This document shows positions 37,949 to 47,853 of a stretch of 64,000 nt of DNA, one piece after another; position 1 is the first letter of the stretch; every line of letters starts with the position of its first letter. The DNA is from Meira nashicola (Eukaryota; Basidiomycota; Exobasidiomycetes; Exobasidiales; Brachybasidiaceae): assembly GCA_001600355.1 (NCBI GenBank), contig BCJU01000001.1, positions 6,572,013-6,636,012 of the forward strand. Direction: 5' to 3'. Under the pieces are notes generated by a model that searched no databases, was not told the origin of the DNA, and was given only the letters and a program-made list of their open reading frames with translations. A program made the position numbers and the translations under genes.

Positions 37949-40540
37949 ATGTCTGATAACGTGCGTGGTACACTTCTTCAAGTTACCAAACGTAAATTTG
38001 AAAACTTAAAAGCTGAAAAGCATCGATTTGATGAACAGCATGAAAAGTCATTGAAAAATGCTAAACATCAAGAGAATGCCGTGGAGAGATTGAATGCATT
38101 CATCGAGGAAATTGAAGAAATGGAATTGATAGATGAATACGATTGCCACCCGGATTTCAAGTTGGTCAACGAAATTTTAAGGCAAGCACAATATGATACT
38201 GCTATCACTGAAAAAATCATTCAAGGTTGGCAAGAACGTTTGGAACAAAGACTCATTCAATACGGACGTCGTTTTGATTGTGCATTGCTTTTCAATGACT
38301 TGGTGATGAAATGTGTTGAGTCAGGTACAAGTGACTCTCAAGAAGATGGCAAAAAGAACGAAAAAGTTGCTCGCAAAGAGATGTACGAACAACGGAAAGA
38401 ATGGGAATCCTTGGCTTTTTCACAACCTACAATTGATGTTCAACGTATAAATTTTTACCTTGAAGAAATTTTCGAGACTTCAGATAAACCTGAAAAGGCT
38501 GGATGCGAATCTAGTTTGCAGAAGTTGCGCAACAGCATAAAACAAACATGCGATGGTTTCCCTGCTTTTGATGAATTCGTTGTTAAGAGCTGTATTGACG
38601 GAATTCTGAGTGCTGATCTTTTTGCTGGAGAGAAGCGAGACAATCTAAGAGACCTAAAAAAGCATAGCAATATTTTAAAAGAAATCGCTAATATTCTTAA
38701 TCAAGATTTGGATTCGTTGGATCATTGGTCATGGGCTGACGGACATATTGAATTAGACATGAGGCGTCACATTAACGGCAAGTATAGGGTGTATATGGAT
38801 GAAGAAATTTATCAAGCGATCTTTTTACATCACATCGGAAACGAATGGTCGAAACAGTTATTGATAGCCTTTACTGTTTTCCGTGAAAAGGTCTGGACCT
38901 TTCAATCAGAGTCTCCGCTGGATATCAAATCCAAGCAGAAACGCCAAGATAGGGGCTGTTGGGATAAATCAACAAACCTTACGGTGAGCAAACACCGTTC
39001 GCAGGTATACAAGAGCAATTACTGGTTATTACCTTTGAAGGAACAGAGTGCTCTCCATGGTTACATTGATGACGATGACGTAAAATCAAAAAGTCAAGCC
39101 AAATCATCTTTTACTGATCTCAAACAAGGCATCTTACGTTTGATTACTGCTGAGATGCAGGTGCAAAACGAAATCTATCAGTCATTCACCGTTTGGCAAT
39201 CAGATTTTAGGTGGTTTGGTCCCTCGCTGCCTCATGAAACTATCTTTGCTGTGCTCAAATTTTTAGGAATGGATGAAACATGGCTGAGCTTTATGCGCAA
39301 ATTTCTTACCCCAAATGTGAAATTCAAAATGGACGGAAAGGACGGTATCACAAAGAAGCGTTCGAATGGAATGCCGATCGCTCATCAATTATGCACAGTA
39401 TTTGGCGAATCAATTATGTTCGTCCTCGATTACGCAGTAAATCAAAACACAGCAGGTGGAAATCTGTACCGTATTCATGATGATCTTTGGTTCTGGGGTC
39501 AGCAAGTTCGCTGTCAAACAGCATGGAAGACTCTGGAGAAATTTGTCGGTATTATGGGTTTGAAATTGAACGAGGAAAAGACTGCTGCAATCACTGTTTC
39601 AGCACCCAGCGAGAATAGATCTCAGAAAAGCTCTTTAAATATTGACAATGCAGAGCTTCCTTGGGGTAAAGTGCGTTGGGGTTTCCTGGTTCTGAACGGT
39701 GAAGCTTTACAATGGGACATTGATCAAGAACAATTAGAGAAGCACCTTGAAGAGTTTCAACTGCAATTAAACGCTACCAGCAGTCTGATAGGTTGGATTC
39801 GCGTATGGAATAGCTATGTGAGCAGCTTCTTTGCAAACAACTTTGGCAAGCCAGCCATCTGTCTTGGCGCACGCCATGTGAAAATATGCATGGAAGCATT
39901 CGAAGCGGTTCAAAAAAAGCTATTTGGAGAAAAAGGTAATTTGGCAACGTATGTAGGGAGCAGGATAAAATCTGAGAATGAGAATGCACAAAGTACGGAT
40001 GCTTCTGTTTATTTCCCAAAACGAGTAGGTGGACTTGAAGCGCACAATCCTCTGATCAAACTAAGTGCTCTTTCCGCTTGGAAGGAAACAGAAATTCAAG
40101 AGATGTTGAAGAATGCTTGGGACAATTGCAAAAATGATTTCGATAGTCTCAAAAAGAGATGGGAAGAGAAAGAGTTGCTTCAATCGTTGAGCACAGAATC
40201 GCATACGCCAAGACCGTTTTTGGATTGGGAAGAATATACTAGCTTTTTAGAAGATACGGATACTAACTTTGGCTGGAGGTACGAGCGTCTTATGGAAGAT
40301 TGTTCAACGTCTTCTTATAAGTTGGATGGTATCATTTTTGAGCAAAACCATCTTCGTGGATTGAAGAAATTCGAGGAAGTGATTGATTCGAAGAGAGATC
40401 CGTATTGGCATCGTATTCTTGCTTTGTATGGCGAAGAGGCTGTCGATACGTTTGGTACTTTGGCCTTGGCCGATCCTGATAATTTACCGTTAGGTGTTGT
40501 CGATTATTTGTTCTCGGAAAAGGTTCGCTGGCAAGGTTGA
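37949..40540 (+). CDS. rvt: Reverse transcriptase-related cellular protein (RVT family)
   Basis: 863 residues, intronless, from the Met at 37949 (an in-frame GTG lies at 37940). The N-terminal ~110 residues are charged and helical, probably coiled coil. The palm motifs are recognisable: motif A with catalytic Asp in WQSDFRWFGPSLPHETI (about residue 419), motif B NGMPIAHQLCTVFGE, motif C YRIHDDLWFWG (HDD in place of YADD) and motif D GLKLNEEKT. Between the fingers and palm lies a long insertion, as expected for RVT proteins. There is no endonuclease, RNase H, LTR or repeat around it, so it is not a retroelement. RVTs are single-copy domesticated RTs in fungi and some other organisms that polymerise NTPs or dNTPs in vitro. 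Their cellular role is unknown. The frame is intact with all catalytic Asp residues present. Confidence 0.88.
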   Translation: MSDNVRGTLLQVTKRKFENLKAEKHRFDEQHEKSLKNAKHQENAVERLNAFIEEIEEMELIDEYDCHPDFKLVNEILRQAQYDTAITEKIIQGWQERLEQRLIQYGRRFDCALLFNDLVMKCVESGTSDSQEDGKKNEKVARKEMYEQRKEWESLAFSQPTIDVQRINFYLEEIFETSDKPEKAGCESSLQKLRNSIKQTCDGFPAFDEFVVKSCIDGILSADLFAGEKRDNLRDLKKHSNILKEIANILNQDLDSLDHWSWADGHIELDMRRHINGKYRVYMDEEIYQAIFLHHIGNEWSKQLLIAFTVFREKVWTFQSESPLDIKSKQKRQDRGCWDKSTNLTVSKHRSQVYKSNYWLLPLKEQSALHGYIDDDDVKSKSQAKSSFTDLKQGILRLITAEMQVQNEIYQSFTVWQSDFRWFGPSLPHETIFAVLKFLGMDETWLSFMRKFLTPNVKFKMDGKDGITKKRSNGMPIAHQLCTVFGESIMFVLDYAVNQNTAGGNLYRIHDDLWFWGQQVRCQTAWKTLEKFVGIMGLKLNEEKTAAITVSAPSENRSQKSSLNIDNAELPWGKVRWGFLVLNGEALQWDIDQEQLEKHLEEFQLQLNATSSLIGWIRVWNSYVSSFFANNFGKPAICLGARHVKICMEAFEAVQKKLFGEKGNLATYVGSRIKSENENAQSTDASVYFPKRVGGLEAHNPLIKLSALSAWKETEIQEMLKNAWDNCKNDFDSLKKRWEEKELLQSLSTESHTPRPFLDWEEYTSFLEDTDTNFGWRYERLMEDCSTSSYKLDGIIFEQNHLRGLKKFEEVIDSKRDPYWHRILALYGEEAVDTFGTLALADPDNLPLGVVDYLFSEKVRWQG

Positions 40541-40712
40541 AGGAGAAATAGAAGGGCTAAATGTATTGGGTTAATTAGACAGAAAGCAAATTCAAAAGAT
40601 ACCCAAATTCAAATCATGTATAGTAGTAGTGAATGAGAAATAAATTGTACAATATAAACATTATTACTGATAAAAGTAGTGATACACTAAAATCCATTCA
40701 AATTGCAAGCCG

Positions 40713-43676
40713 TTACATGTACACAGAAGAGCTTCTTCCGCCCGGATTCATCAAAGCAGTCATTCCACTTAAGGATCGTTCAGCAATAGCAGCATTTTGC
40801 GAAGTAGATGATTCGCCCGGTAAAGTAGCATCGGATAACCTTGGCGTATTTGGCGCATTTTGAAAAGCGTCAGAATTAACACCTTCGAATCGTACCCTTC
40901 CATTATTCTTTTGTTGTTGTTGTTGTTGTGATGATACAGATAATTTTGTATGTTGTGATGAGGACTGAATGCTCTCGTTTTCTAATACAGATAAAGAAGT
41001 TGCTCGGCTTGGCTTGTTAGAGATCGCATAAGATTGTGCCATCCATTCATACCAAACACGATCGTTAGATGTCAAACGCCAAATCGAAACATCCAATTCC
41101 GATTCAGCGGAAAGATAAAGTGGTTCTTTGAATGGAAAATAAAGTGGAAACCATGAATTCATACCTTGCGTTGCTCTATTAGGATCTGGATGAATTGATA
41201 AGACAACATTGCCCCAAAGATGCGCTTCAAATGAACCTGCTAAACCATGACAAACGGATTGGCGAGGAATATGAAAGGTATGCGAGGATATGCGTACATT
41301 GTGTGCATTCGTTAGCGGTAAGCCATCATGCGATAATGGAACTGCAGGTGGAGTAGAATGATCAAACGTCCAACAATGTTGTACTTCTGGCCAATCTTCC
41401 CTACCTCCACGACCTGCAAGGTACGTCACCGCACGCAAGAGCACCACATACGGTGTCTCGGCTGCTTTCACCTTTCGATCTTCAGATGAAATTCCTGTGC
41501 TAGCTTGTATTGGTGTTCCTTTAGCAACTTCTCCATACAACTTTGGTGTTGAAATTGGCGTCACGTACGAGCTGTAAGCACGTGGTATACAGATTCCATT
41601 TGGTTTCAAGATCCTCATCGCTCCGTCCAAACATTCTGGACTTAACTCATTATCACCAAACGATCCAAGCAATTCACTAACGATGATATCCGCTTTCTCG
41701 CTTGGCGAAATTTTAACCGTTCTCATATCTCCCATCTCTATACGTACAACATCTTGACCCCATTCATTTGTCGCCCTTTCACGTAAACCAACGATTGCGT
41801 TTGGATTCTTTTCTAGAGCAACAACTTTGATCGTTCTAGATGCTTTACGTGCTGCTTGAATGCATCGACTCACCAATGGTCCACGACCAGCACCACAAAC
41901 CCAAACACTGATGATATTTTTGGGAGGTAATGAGGATAGTGCTTGATAAACTGCCTCTTCATACTTTTCATATTTGATCGAATCAGCTTCAAAAGTGGCG
42001 TACGTTTGTCCTTCCAGATTATCAAATAGTGGTTGCAACGGCGCTTGCAGGTAATCAGAGTATGATCGGACTTGTAAATCTGTTTCGGTCATGTTGGAGG
42101 TAATGTTTCGCTCAATGTGTCGAACGTACTGTTCATAAGCTGCTTGTCCTCCACGAGTGTGGTTTTCGGGAGGTGTTTGCGTGCCTGTTAAAACGAAAGC
42201 AAGTTGAGGTGCTTTGACGGAAATCATTGAACGTAAGAACGACTGTGTCGCTTTTGAAAGGACTGGATATCCTTTTGCGTTGCTCAAGAATGCCCTAGCT
42301 GGTAGCCAGACGTGTGATACCGGCTCAGCATTCCATCTTTCAAGAATGGCAGGAGGAGGTAGAGGTGCTGAAAGATCAATCGCAACACCCAATCGTGCAT
42401 TGAATCCACAAACAGACTGAATCACATGCCAAGCTTGCCAACTCCAATCATCTTCTGACCGCATTTGTGCTGTACCGTTGGAACTATTACTCGAAATACT
42501 CAATGGTCTGGCGCCAACTCCTGTTTTGAGCATCATCTGTGCAGATGCGTAAGGACTTGAGATGGGTAATCTGATAGAAACACGCATGAAATGGCCGGCT
42601 GCTGGAGCTTCTGATCCACGCGAAACAAGGCAGCCTGCGACAGCACGAGCGTAATCCACAAGATAAGGACGACAAGCTGGATCGCTAGATGGAGGAGGAA
42701 GAACGACTTGCAATATTCCCAAATGCGAAGCGTAAGAGAGCTCTTGTCTTAGCGCAATTTCTGAATCCAATCGAATGCCTTCATCCCACGAATCAAGCTC
42801 TATCCATGGACTAATGATTGCAATCACGCCATCGCTATCCTCATACTTTGTCAAATTCAATTCGCTCGGGTGAAAGCTTGGTGATTTTCGCCAGGCTTCA
42901 GCTTCTTTTTGTATTTCATTGATGGGCGATGTATTGCTCTCTCTTAGACGTTCTGATCCTTCATCGATTCTTCCAAGCGTTGGTGTGACAGATGAAGTCA
43001 TTGTTGATCCTGCAGGTGTCGTTTCGGATATATGCTTTCGGCTACTACTTCGTACCATCTTTCCCACTTTCGTTGTCCCATTCAATGCACCTTCCATCGG
43101 TACATTCAATCCTCCTGCTCCGCTTGCCTGTGCCAATACTTCCCAACTACCTCCCATACCTCCTGGATCACCTGATGCGAAAGCTTTTGTCGTATTTCCT
43201 CCGACTGAAGATGCGGATGCAGAAGCAACTGTTTCATTAGGAGCCAAGCATAATCTACTCCATCTTTCTCTCCAACGTTCATTCGTTAATTGAACAGCGA
43301 TGCTATCATAACCTTTTGCTTTTGTGATTGCACGACTACGATTACTTGGTGATAAAGTTGCTAAAGCTGCTGTCAAAAGTGCTTCAACTTTTTGATTATT
43401 TCCTTGTTTTTGACTTAATGAAATATTTTCCATTACTGCTTGTAAACTTATAGGTGAAGGTCCTGTCGCTTGTGATAATGCATTAACATGAGATGCTTCT
43501 TGTAAGGTATCCAAACCACCTGGATGTGGCCTTCTAGGTTGAGAAGAAGGTGGCGCTTTGAATTGTGCCGGTATTTCATCTTCAACTATATCAGGTCCAA
43601 AATGCACCGAAGATGTTGGAACGTGAAGTGCGACCGAACAAGCGCTTGAAGAACCACCATTTTGGACTGAAGACAT
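40713..43676 (-). CDS. Protein arginine N-methyltransferase 5 (PRMT5/Skb1/Hsl7)
   Basis: 987 residues, intronless. Residues ~1-270 are a disordered, Ser/Pro-rich extension. A TIM-barrel-like region follows (WIELDSWDEGIRLDSEIALR, then HVWLPARAFLSN). The methyltransferase core starts with LQPLFDNLEGQTYATFEADS, which carries the Phe that directs symmetric dimethylation. The SAM site VWVCGAGRGPLVSRC and the double-Glu loop SELLGSFGDNELSPECLDGA follow. The beta-barrel C terminus is extended by a Gln-rich tail. PRMT5 makes symmetric dimethylarginine on histones and Sm proteins and acts in cell-cycle and morphogenesis control in yeasts. Typical family length is about 640-830, so this one is long. 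It is convergent with the rvt gene. Confidence 0.95.
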   Translation of the reverse strand: MSSVQNGGSSSACSVALHVPTSSVHFGPDIVEDEIPAQFKAPPSSQPRRPHPGGLDTLQEASHVNALSQATGPSPISLQAVMENISLSQKQGNNQKVEALLTAALATLSPSNRSRAITKAKGYDSIAVQLTNERWRERWSRLCLAPNETVASASASSVGGNTTKAFASGDPGGMGGSWEVLAQASGAGGLNVPMEGALNGTTKVGKMVRSSSRKHISETTPAGSTMTSSVTPTLGRIDEGSERLRESNTSPINEIQKEAEAWRKSPSFHPSELNLTKYEDSDGVIAIISPWIELDSWDEGIRLDSEIALRQELSYASHLGILQVVLPPPSSDPACRPYLVDYARAVAGCLVSRGSEAPAAGHFMRVSIRLPISSPYASAQMMLKTGVGARPLSISSNSSNGTAQMRSEDDWSWQAWHVIQSVCGFNARLGVAIDLSAPLPPPAILERWNAEPVSHVWLPARAFLSNAKGYPVLSKATQSFLRSMISVKAPQLAFVLTGTQTPPENHTRGGQAAYEQYVRHIERNITSNMTETDLQVRSYSDYLQAPLQPLFDNLEGQTYATFEADSIKYEKYEEAVYQALSSLPPKNIISVWVCGAGRGPLVSRCIQAARKASRTIKVVALEKNPNAIVGLRERATNEWGQDVVRIEMGDMRTVKISPSEKADIIVSELLGSFGDNELSPECLDGAMRILKPNGICIPRAYSSYVTPISTPKLYGEVAKGTPIQASTGISSEDRKVKAAETPYVVLLRAVTYLAGRGGREDWPEVQHCWTFDHSTPPAVPLSHDGLPLTNAHNVRISSHTFHIPRQSVCHGLAGSFEAHLWGNVVLSIHPDPNRATQGMNSWFPLYFPFKEPLYLSAESELDVSIWRLTSNDRVWYEWMAQSYAISNKPSRATSLSVLENESIQSSSQHTKLSVSSQQQQQQKNNGRVRFEGVNSDAFQNAPNTPRLSDATLPGESSTSQNAAIAERSLSGMTALMNPGGRSSSVYM

Positions 43677-44190
43677 GATTCATCAATGCTAGATTTGCTT
43701 CGTTAGCTAGATGTATATGTATATTAATGATAGGTGTACTACTAATGGATGTTTTTTTTGGGGGCTGTGATGATAGTCAGATGATCTAGTGTTGGTTTCT
43801 CCTAATAACTAATAATTAAAACTTCAAAAAGCAACACCACACACAAGCCCGTCGTCCATAATATACATAGACTACACCCTCGGCACTAAGAAAGAGCGCG
43901 TCTTATTTTTCTGCTTCAAGACGCGTTTACTGGCCTTTGGTCTGGTTTTCATAAGAGAGGGTTGGCTTCTTTTTTGAACATCGGCTTTCGCAAGTTTAAG
44001 GCACCCGATATTTAGTGTATGTAATAGCAAGCAAAAGCAAGGGGTATGATTGTCACTCTCACACTATAATACACAAATGGAATGACACATATATAGAAGA
44101 TCTTCTCTTAGCTTATATTGCATTGATTAAAATTACGAACATATGTATGTAACGTGAGTGGTGGTGATTGTTGAAAACATATTGTAAGAA
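43677..44190. other. Intergenic region between PRMT5 promoter and Mix17-like 3' end
   Basis: About 510 nt. Contains an A-rich patch and a G-run (43749-43764). Nothing recognisable as a gene. Confidence 0.4.
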
Positions 44191-44664
44191 TTAATAAGGT
44201 CTTGCAGCAGCTTGACATGCTTTCAATTGATCAAGGTAAAATGCACATGAATCCATATTGTTATTCGTAGCTTCTAAGCAACGCAAGAAATCCTTTGATT
44301 GAACTTCACAGCTTACTCCACTACCATTAAATGAAGATTGTTGACCTTGTTGATCCCATTGAGCTGGTTGTTGTTGTTGAGCATCAACAGGTTCAGCACT
44401 TGAACTACCACCGCCGAATAACATATTACTCAAACCATGACCCATAGTTGAACCAACGGCAACACCAGCTGCAGTTGAAGCCATTTGACCGAACAAACCT
44501 GGTCCTCTTGATTGTTGTTGTTGAGCGGCAGCAGGTACATTTTGATGTTGATTGTATGGTGCAGGTTGAGTTTGTTGAGCAGGTCTTTGAGATGCCATTG
44601 TATGTGTACCGCGAGAGCCTGATGGCGCAGAGCGACCACCTCCAGAACGTGATGAACGAGGCAT
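44191..44664 (-). CDS. Twin CX9C protein of the CHCHD2/CHCHD10 (Mix17) family, mitochondrial
   Basis: 157 residues from the Met at 44664. The in-frame Met at 44745 adds an unlikely hydrophobic stretch. The N terminus is basic and Ser/Arg-rich (MPRSSRSGGGRSAPSGSRG), then Gln/Ala-rich, followed by a Gly/Ala hydrophobic helix (QMASTAAGVAVGSTMGHGL) diagnostic of CHCHD2. The C-terminal CHCH fold has two C-x9-C pairs (CEVQSKDFLRC and CAFYLDQLKAC), oxidised by Mia40 in the intermembrane space. The family is linked to MICOS, respiratory complex stability and a nuclear stress response. Intronless. Confidence 0.92.
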   Translation of the reverse strand: MPRSSRSGGGRSAPSGSRGTHTMASQRPAQQTQPAPYNQHQNVPAAAQQQQSRGPGLFGQMASTAAGVAVGSTMGHGLSNMLFGGGSSSAEPVDAQQQQPAQWDQQGQQSSFNGSGVSCEVQSKDFLRCLEATNNNMDSCAFYLDQLKACQAAARPY

Positions 44665-45241
44665 GTTTAGGATGTATGAAAAAAAGGTTATATGATCAAG
44701 AGTAAGGTAGAAGTGGCGAGCAGAACGAATTGGATTACTACGCATTATTCACACAGAAGTAAAACGTGGGCACTTCATACCCGATTTAGCCAATTACGCA
44801 GGCGCGCTTTTGCGAAAGATGACATAAGCGGGCTTAACATCTTGACTACACGTGCATTTAGGAATGAGACGCTCAACGAGAAGTGATCCAGATCTGCATG
44901 AATTGAACGCCAACTTTTGGCATGTGTTTTGGGCGTTCGTGCATGACGCTAAACACTAAAGTGCATTCTATCCGGTAAACTGGAGCGGGAATTCTACACT
45001 TGATTCTCTCGAATATAGCTATGGCTGCTGTCATTTCCCCTTTGTTAGTCATTTTAGTGTGGCAATGTAGTGGTTACCACATGATTGGAAAGGCGTAGGC
45101 TGCATATCAAAGTTTGAGCTAGTAAACTTGATCCTTTTATTCTTTGTCAAAATTGAAAAGGTATTTAAAGACCAACATTGTTTTACATTGAAATTGCATA
45201 TTGCATATTCATCCACATATACTTTTTTTCTCCTCTTCAAA
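44665..45241. promoter_or_regulatory. Divergent promoter region between Mix17-like and GPI-protein genes
   Basis: About 580 nt. A TATA-like TATTTAAAG lies near 45161, about 80 nt before the ATG at 45242. A tRNA-like string around 45057-45085 (TGGCAATGTAGTGGTTA) lacks a B box and was rejected. No other element. Confidence 0.4.
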
Positions 45242-45933
45242 ATGATCGCTGTTAAGTCTTTTTACCTTTCCATTCTTGTTTTTGTAGCAATTACTTTCTT
45301 TGCTACAGTAGAATCAGGACGTGTACCAAACGAAAAAAGACAACTTGATCCTAATTTCGGACAAAGTTTAGAATCTTCAATTGAAGCACAAAATTCTGCT
45401 ATTCAATCTTCAGTTGCTACACTTACTGCAGGTATTCAATCTTCAATTTCACAACAAGGTATTTCACTTTCAAGTATGTTTCAATCAATCACTGTTAGTC
45501 ATTCAACAATGCCGTTCACTCAACCTTCAAATGGGGTTTGTGATGGATCTTTGATCAACGGTCAATGTTGTACTGGACCTGTAGTAAGTGAGTATTTTAT
45601 TATTTCAAATGCACTCTAAACAAATCCATTTTTTCATCACTAACCCTTTCCCCCCTTTTATAAACAGACAACATTTGTTATTCTCCTAATGCAAACAAGA
45701 GTGGTGGAAGTAGCAGCCCATCATCAAATGGAAGTCAAACAACACCTGCCCCTACTTCCGGAACATCCTCTTCAGGAAACAGTTCAGGAAACAGTTCAGG
45801 AAACAGTTCAGGAAACAGTTCAGGAAACAGTTCAGGAAACAGTACAGGCAACAGTGGGGCTAAAGGTGCTCATTGGGGTGTTGGGTTGGTTGCTTTCAAC
45901 CTCTTTGTAGTCAGTCTCTTCTTATGGTCTTGA
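45242..45933 (+). CDS. Serine-rich GPI-anchored cell-surface protein, two exons
   Basis: Exon 1 is 45242-45587 and exon 2 is 45668-45933. The intron has a GTGAGT donor and a CAG acceptor, and the join gives GPVVNNICYSP in frame. The product is 203 residues: signal peptide 1 to about 23 (VAITFFATVESG), a dibasic EKR soon after, a Ser/Gln-rich helical region, then a small Cys cluster (CDGSLINGQCC and NICYSP). A Ser/Asn/Gly tandem repeat (SGNS units) follows, and the C-terminal hydrophobic tail AHWGVGLVAFNLFVVSLFLW is typical of a GPI-anchor signal. It is likely a heavily O-glycosylated wall or surface protein. No close family is recognised. The Cys-domain resembles hydrophobic small secreted fungal proteins only loosely. 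Confidence 0.78.
45772..45855 (+). repeat. 12-nt coding minisatellite (SGNS repeat)
   Basis: About seven consecutive copies of TCAGGAAACAGT, the last degenerate (ACAGGCAACAGT), encode repeated Ser-Gly-Asn-Ser just before the GPI signal. Perfect copies indicate recent expansion, so length polymorphism between strains is expected. Confidence 0.85.
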
Positions 45934-46023
45934 GACAAATGTATGAATTGGCATTATTATTCATGAATTGTGTGAAATGAGAGAAAGAGAAAACAATAGA
46001 GGCATATGTATGAGGATAAGCAA

Positions 46024-47853
46024 TTAAGCAATAGCTTTGTTTGCCAACCAAGATTCGATCAAATATTCGGCATTTTCTGGTTGATCGTATGGAACCATAT
46101 GTCCTGCTTCATAAACGTGAACTAATGTCAATGCACCAGCACCTTTTCCTGCTTGACGAACTTTTCCGGCTGATTTTCCTTTAACTTTCCATTCAACAGT
46201 CTTTGCTTTTGTTAATTCATCTTGATAAACGCTTTCCAATGATAATGCCCAAGATTTATCGCCAACATTTCCGATATAATTACACATACTATCCCAAACA
46301 CCTGCATACACCAAAACACGAATTCCACTTTCCAAAAGTTCAGGTAAAACTGCAGCTGAGTTATGCGAACCATCACCATTGAACAAAAAGGCTTGATTGA
46401 CGTTCATATTGCATGCTTGGAATTCTACTTGTTCGGGAACACCGAATGATTTCTTCACTTCGGGTTGGTTCAAGTATGTTTCAACGTACGATTCATCACG
46501 GTAACATAAAGGACCATCCTTTTCGGGAGAGCGATCGCACTTCTTACGTACGTCGTACAAATTACGCCCGGAATTCTGCAATCCGCTAAACATTCCTGAC
46601 CAGCAGTATAATCCTGCAGGCAAGCATGTCAAACGAGAGTCGTATTTGTAGCAATTCTCAATCAAGCTTGTGCATGTTGGTGCTTTCGACTTGATCGTTT
46701 GACATTCTTCACTGTCAGGCTTAAAGATTGCTTGTTCAGATTCACAGGCAAAGTCGTACACTGTAGCAAATTGTACTTTGGGGTCTGTCAAACCATTACC
46801 GATCATGATACTTTCCAAGTTGATAGTCTTGGGTGCTTGCAATCCGTACCGTTGAGCTTCTTCCTTGCGTTCTTTGTTCTCGTTGAAGATCTTGGATGCT
46901 ATCAAAGGTGCATATCGCCCACCATAGGATTCTGCGGCAACACTGAATGGATTATCGGCATACTCTTGGAATTTGGCAAAGAACATGTTGAGGAATGCAT
47001 ATACGTCCGAAGCGCTATCGGGTGTATTGTTTACGCTTCCTGAATCACTGTAAGAATATCCAACATTGACAGGTTGATCGAGGAAAAAGACGGATGCTTG
47101 GTTAGTCCAACTGAACTTGTTTGATTTGACAGCGGTACCATTTTTGGCAATTGTGCATGGACCAACGCCTTCCATCAGCCAACCGGTTGTGGAAGAACAG
47201 CCTGGGCCACCGTTGAGCCACATGACGATAGGTTCTTTGCTCTTATCGGCTGCAAATTTACGCGAGCGAGATTCAAAGAATGCGAACCAAAGATGTTTGT
47301 CATGACCAATGTCGAGGTAACCAGAATAAGATTTCACGTCAGGATCACATGAAGTCGTTTGACTTTCTTGATTAATACGTAAAGCATATTCTGGGAAAGC
47401 TGGATGAACTAACTTTTGGTATTTCAAACCGTCAATGACAACAGATGTTTCATGCAAAACATTCTCTCCCATACGATGAACGCGATCTTTGATAGCCTTT
47501 GCTTTGTCCTTTGTTAATTGATAAGCAACATCGAAATCATCAATAATATGATCAGCACCTGCTAAAATATTTTCACCAACATGTTCTGCAGCTAATTTAG
47601 CTTGTGCCCATTTTTGTTCTGCTTCTAAGCCAATGCTTGATTGGATGTTATCGAATAATGATTTGGCATCTGCAACTGTTTCTGAAGAAGGCCAAACCAA
47701 ATTACCTAAACCATCAAAATGCAATTGTTCCGCATCTTCCGTTTGAGCGACAGGGGTATGTGCGACAGGGGGACGAGCGAAAGCGATACTTGAAGAGATT
47801 GCTAACGAGCAAATAAATGCTGTTGATGCTTTGGAAAGCCAATTAGATACCAT
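46024..47853 (-). CDS. Serine carboxypeptidase, vacuolar carboxypeptidase Y type (S10)
   Basis: 609 residues from the Met at 47853, which opens a signal peptide (STAFICSLAISSSIAFA). The in-frame Met at 47982 would bury it. A propeptide of about 130 residues follows, then the mature enzyme. S10 hallmarks are WLNGGPGCSS (oxyanion), Ser309 in ESYGGRY, the Asp in VYAGVWDSMCNYIGN and the His in EAGHMVPYDQPENA, with several paired cysteines. The Cys in WDSMCNYIGN and the long propeptide support a CPY-like vacuolar enzyme. It removes C-terminal residues from peptides in the vacuole. Intronless. Confidence 0.95.
   Translation of the reverse strand: MVSNWLSKASTAFICSLAISSSIAFARPPVAHTPVAQTEDAEQLHFDGLGNLVWPSSETVADAKSLFDNIQSSIGLEAEQKWAQAKLAAEHVGENILAGADHIIDDFDVAYQLTKDKAKAIKDRVHRMGENVLHETSVVIDGLKYQKLVHPAFPEYALRINQESQTTSCDPDVKSYSGYLDIGHDKHLWFAFFESRSRKFAADKSKEPIVMWLNGGPGCSSTTGWLMEGVGPCTIAKNGTAVKSNKFSWTNQASVFFLDQPVNVGYSYSDSGSVNNTPDSASDVYAFLNMFFAKFQEYADNPFSVAAESYGGRYAPLIASKIFNENKERKEEAQRYGLQAPKTINLESIMIGNGLTDPKVQFATVYDFACESEQAIFKPDSEECQTIKSKAPTCTSLIENCYKYDSRLTCLPAGLYCWSGMFSGLQNSGRNLYDVRKKCDRSPEKDGPLCYRDESYVETYLNQPEVKKSFGVPEQVEFQACNMNVNQAFLFNGDGSHNSAAVLPELLESGIRVLVYAGVWDSMCNYIGNVGDKSWALSLESVYQDELTKAKTVEWKVKGKSAGKVRQAGKGAGALTLVHVYEAGHMVPYDQPENAEYLIESWLANKAIA

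Noticed and set aside
37949..40540. Retrotransposon
   Set aside because: Only RT motifs are present. There is no endonuclease, integrase, RNase H, terminal repeat or poly-A tail, and the motif sequences match the cellular RVT class.
45049..45130. tRNA gene on the plus strand
   Set aside because: TGGCAATGTAGTGGTTA resembles an A box, but there is no GGTTCRANTCC B box at the right distance and no acceptor-stem pairing.
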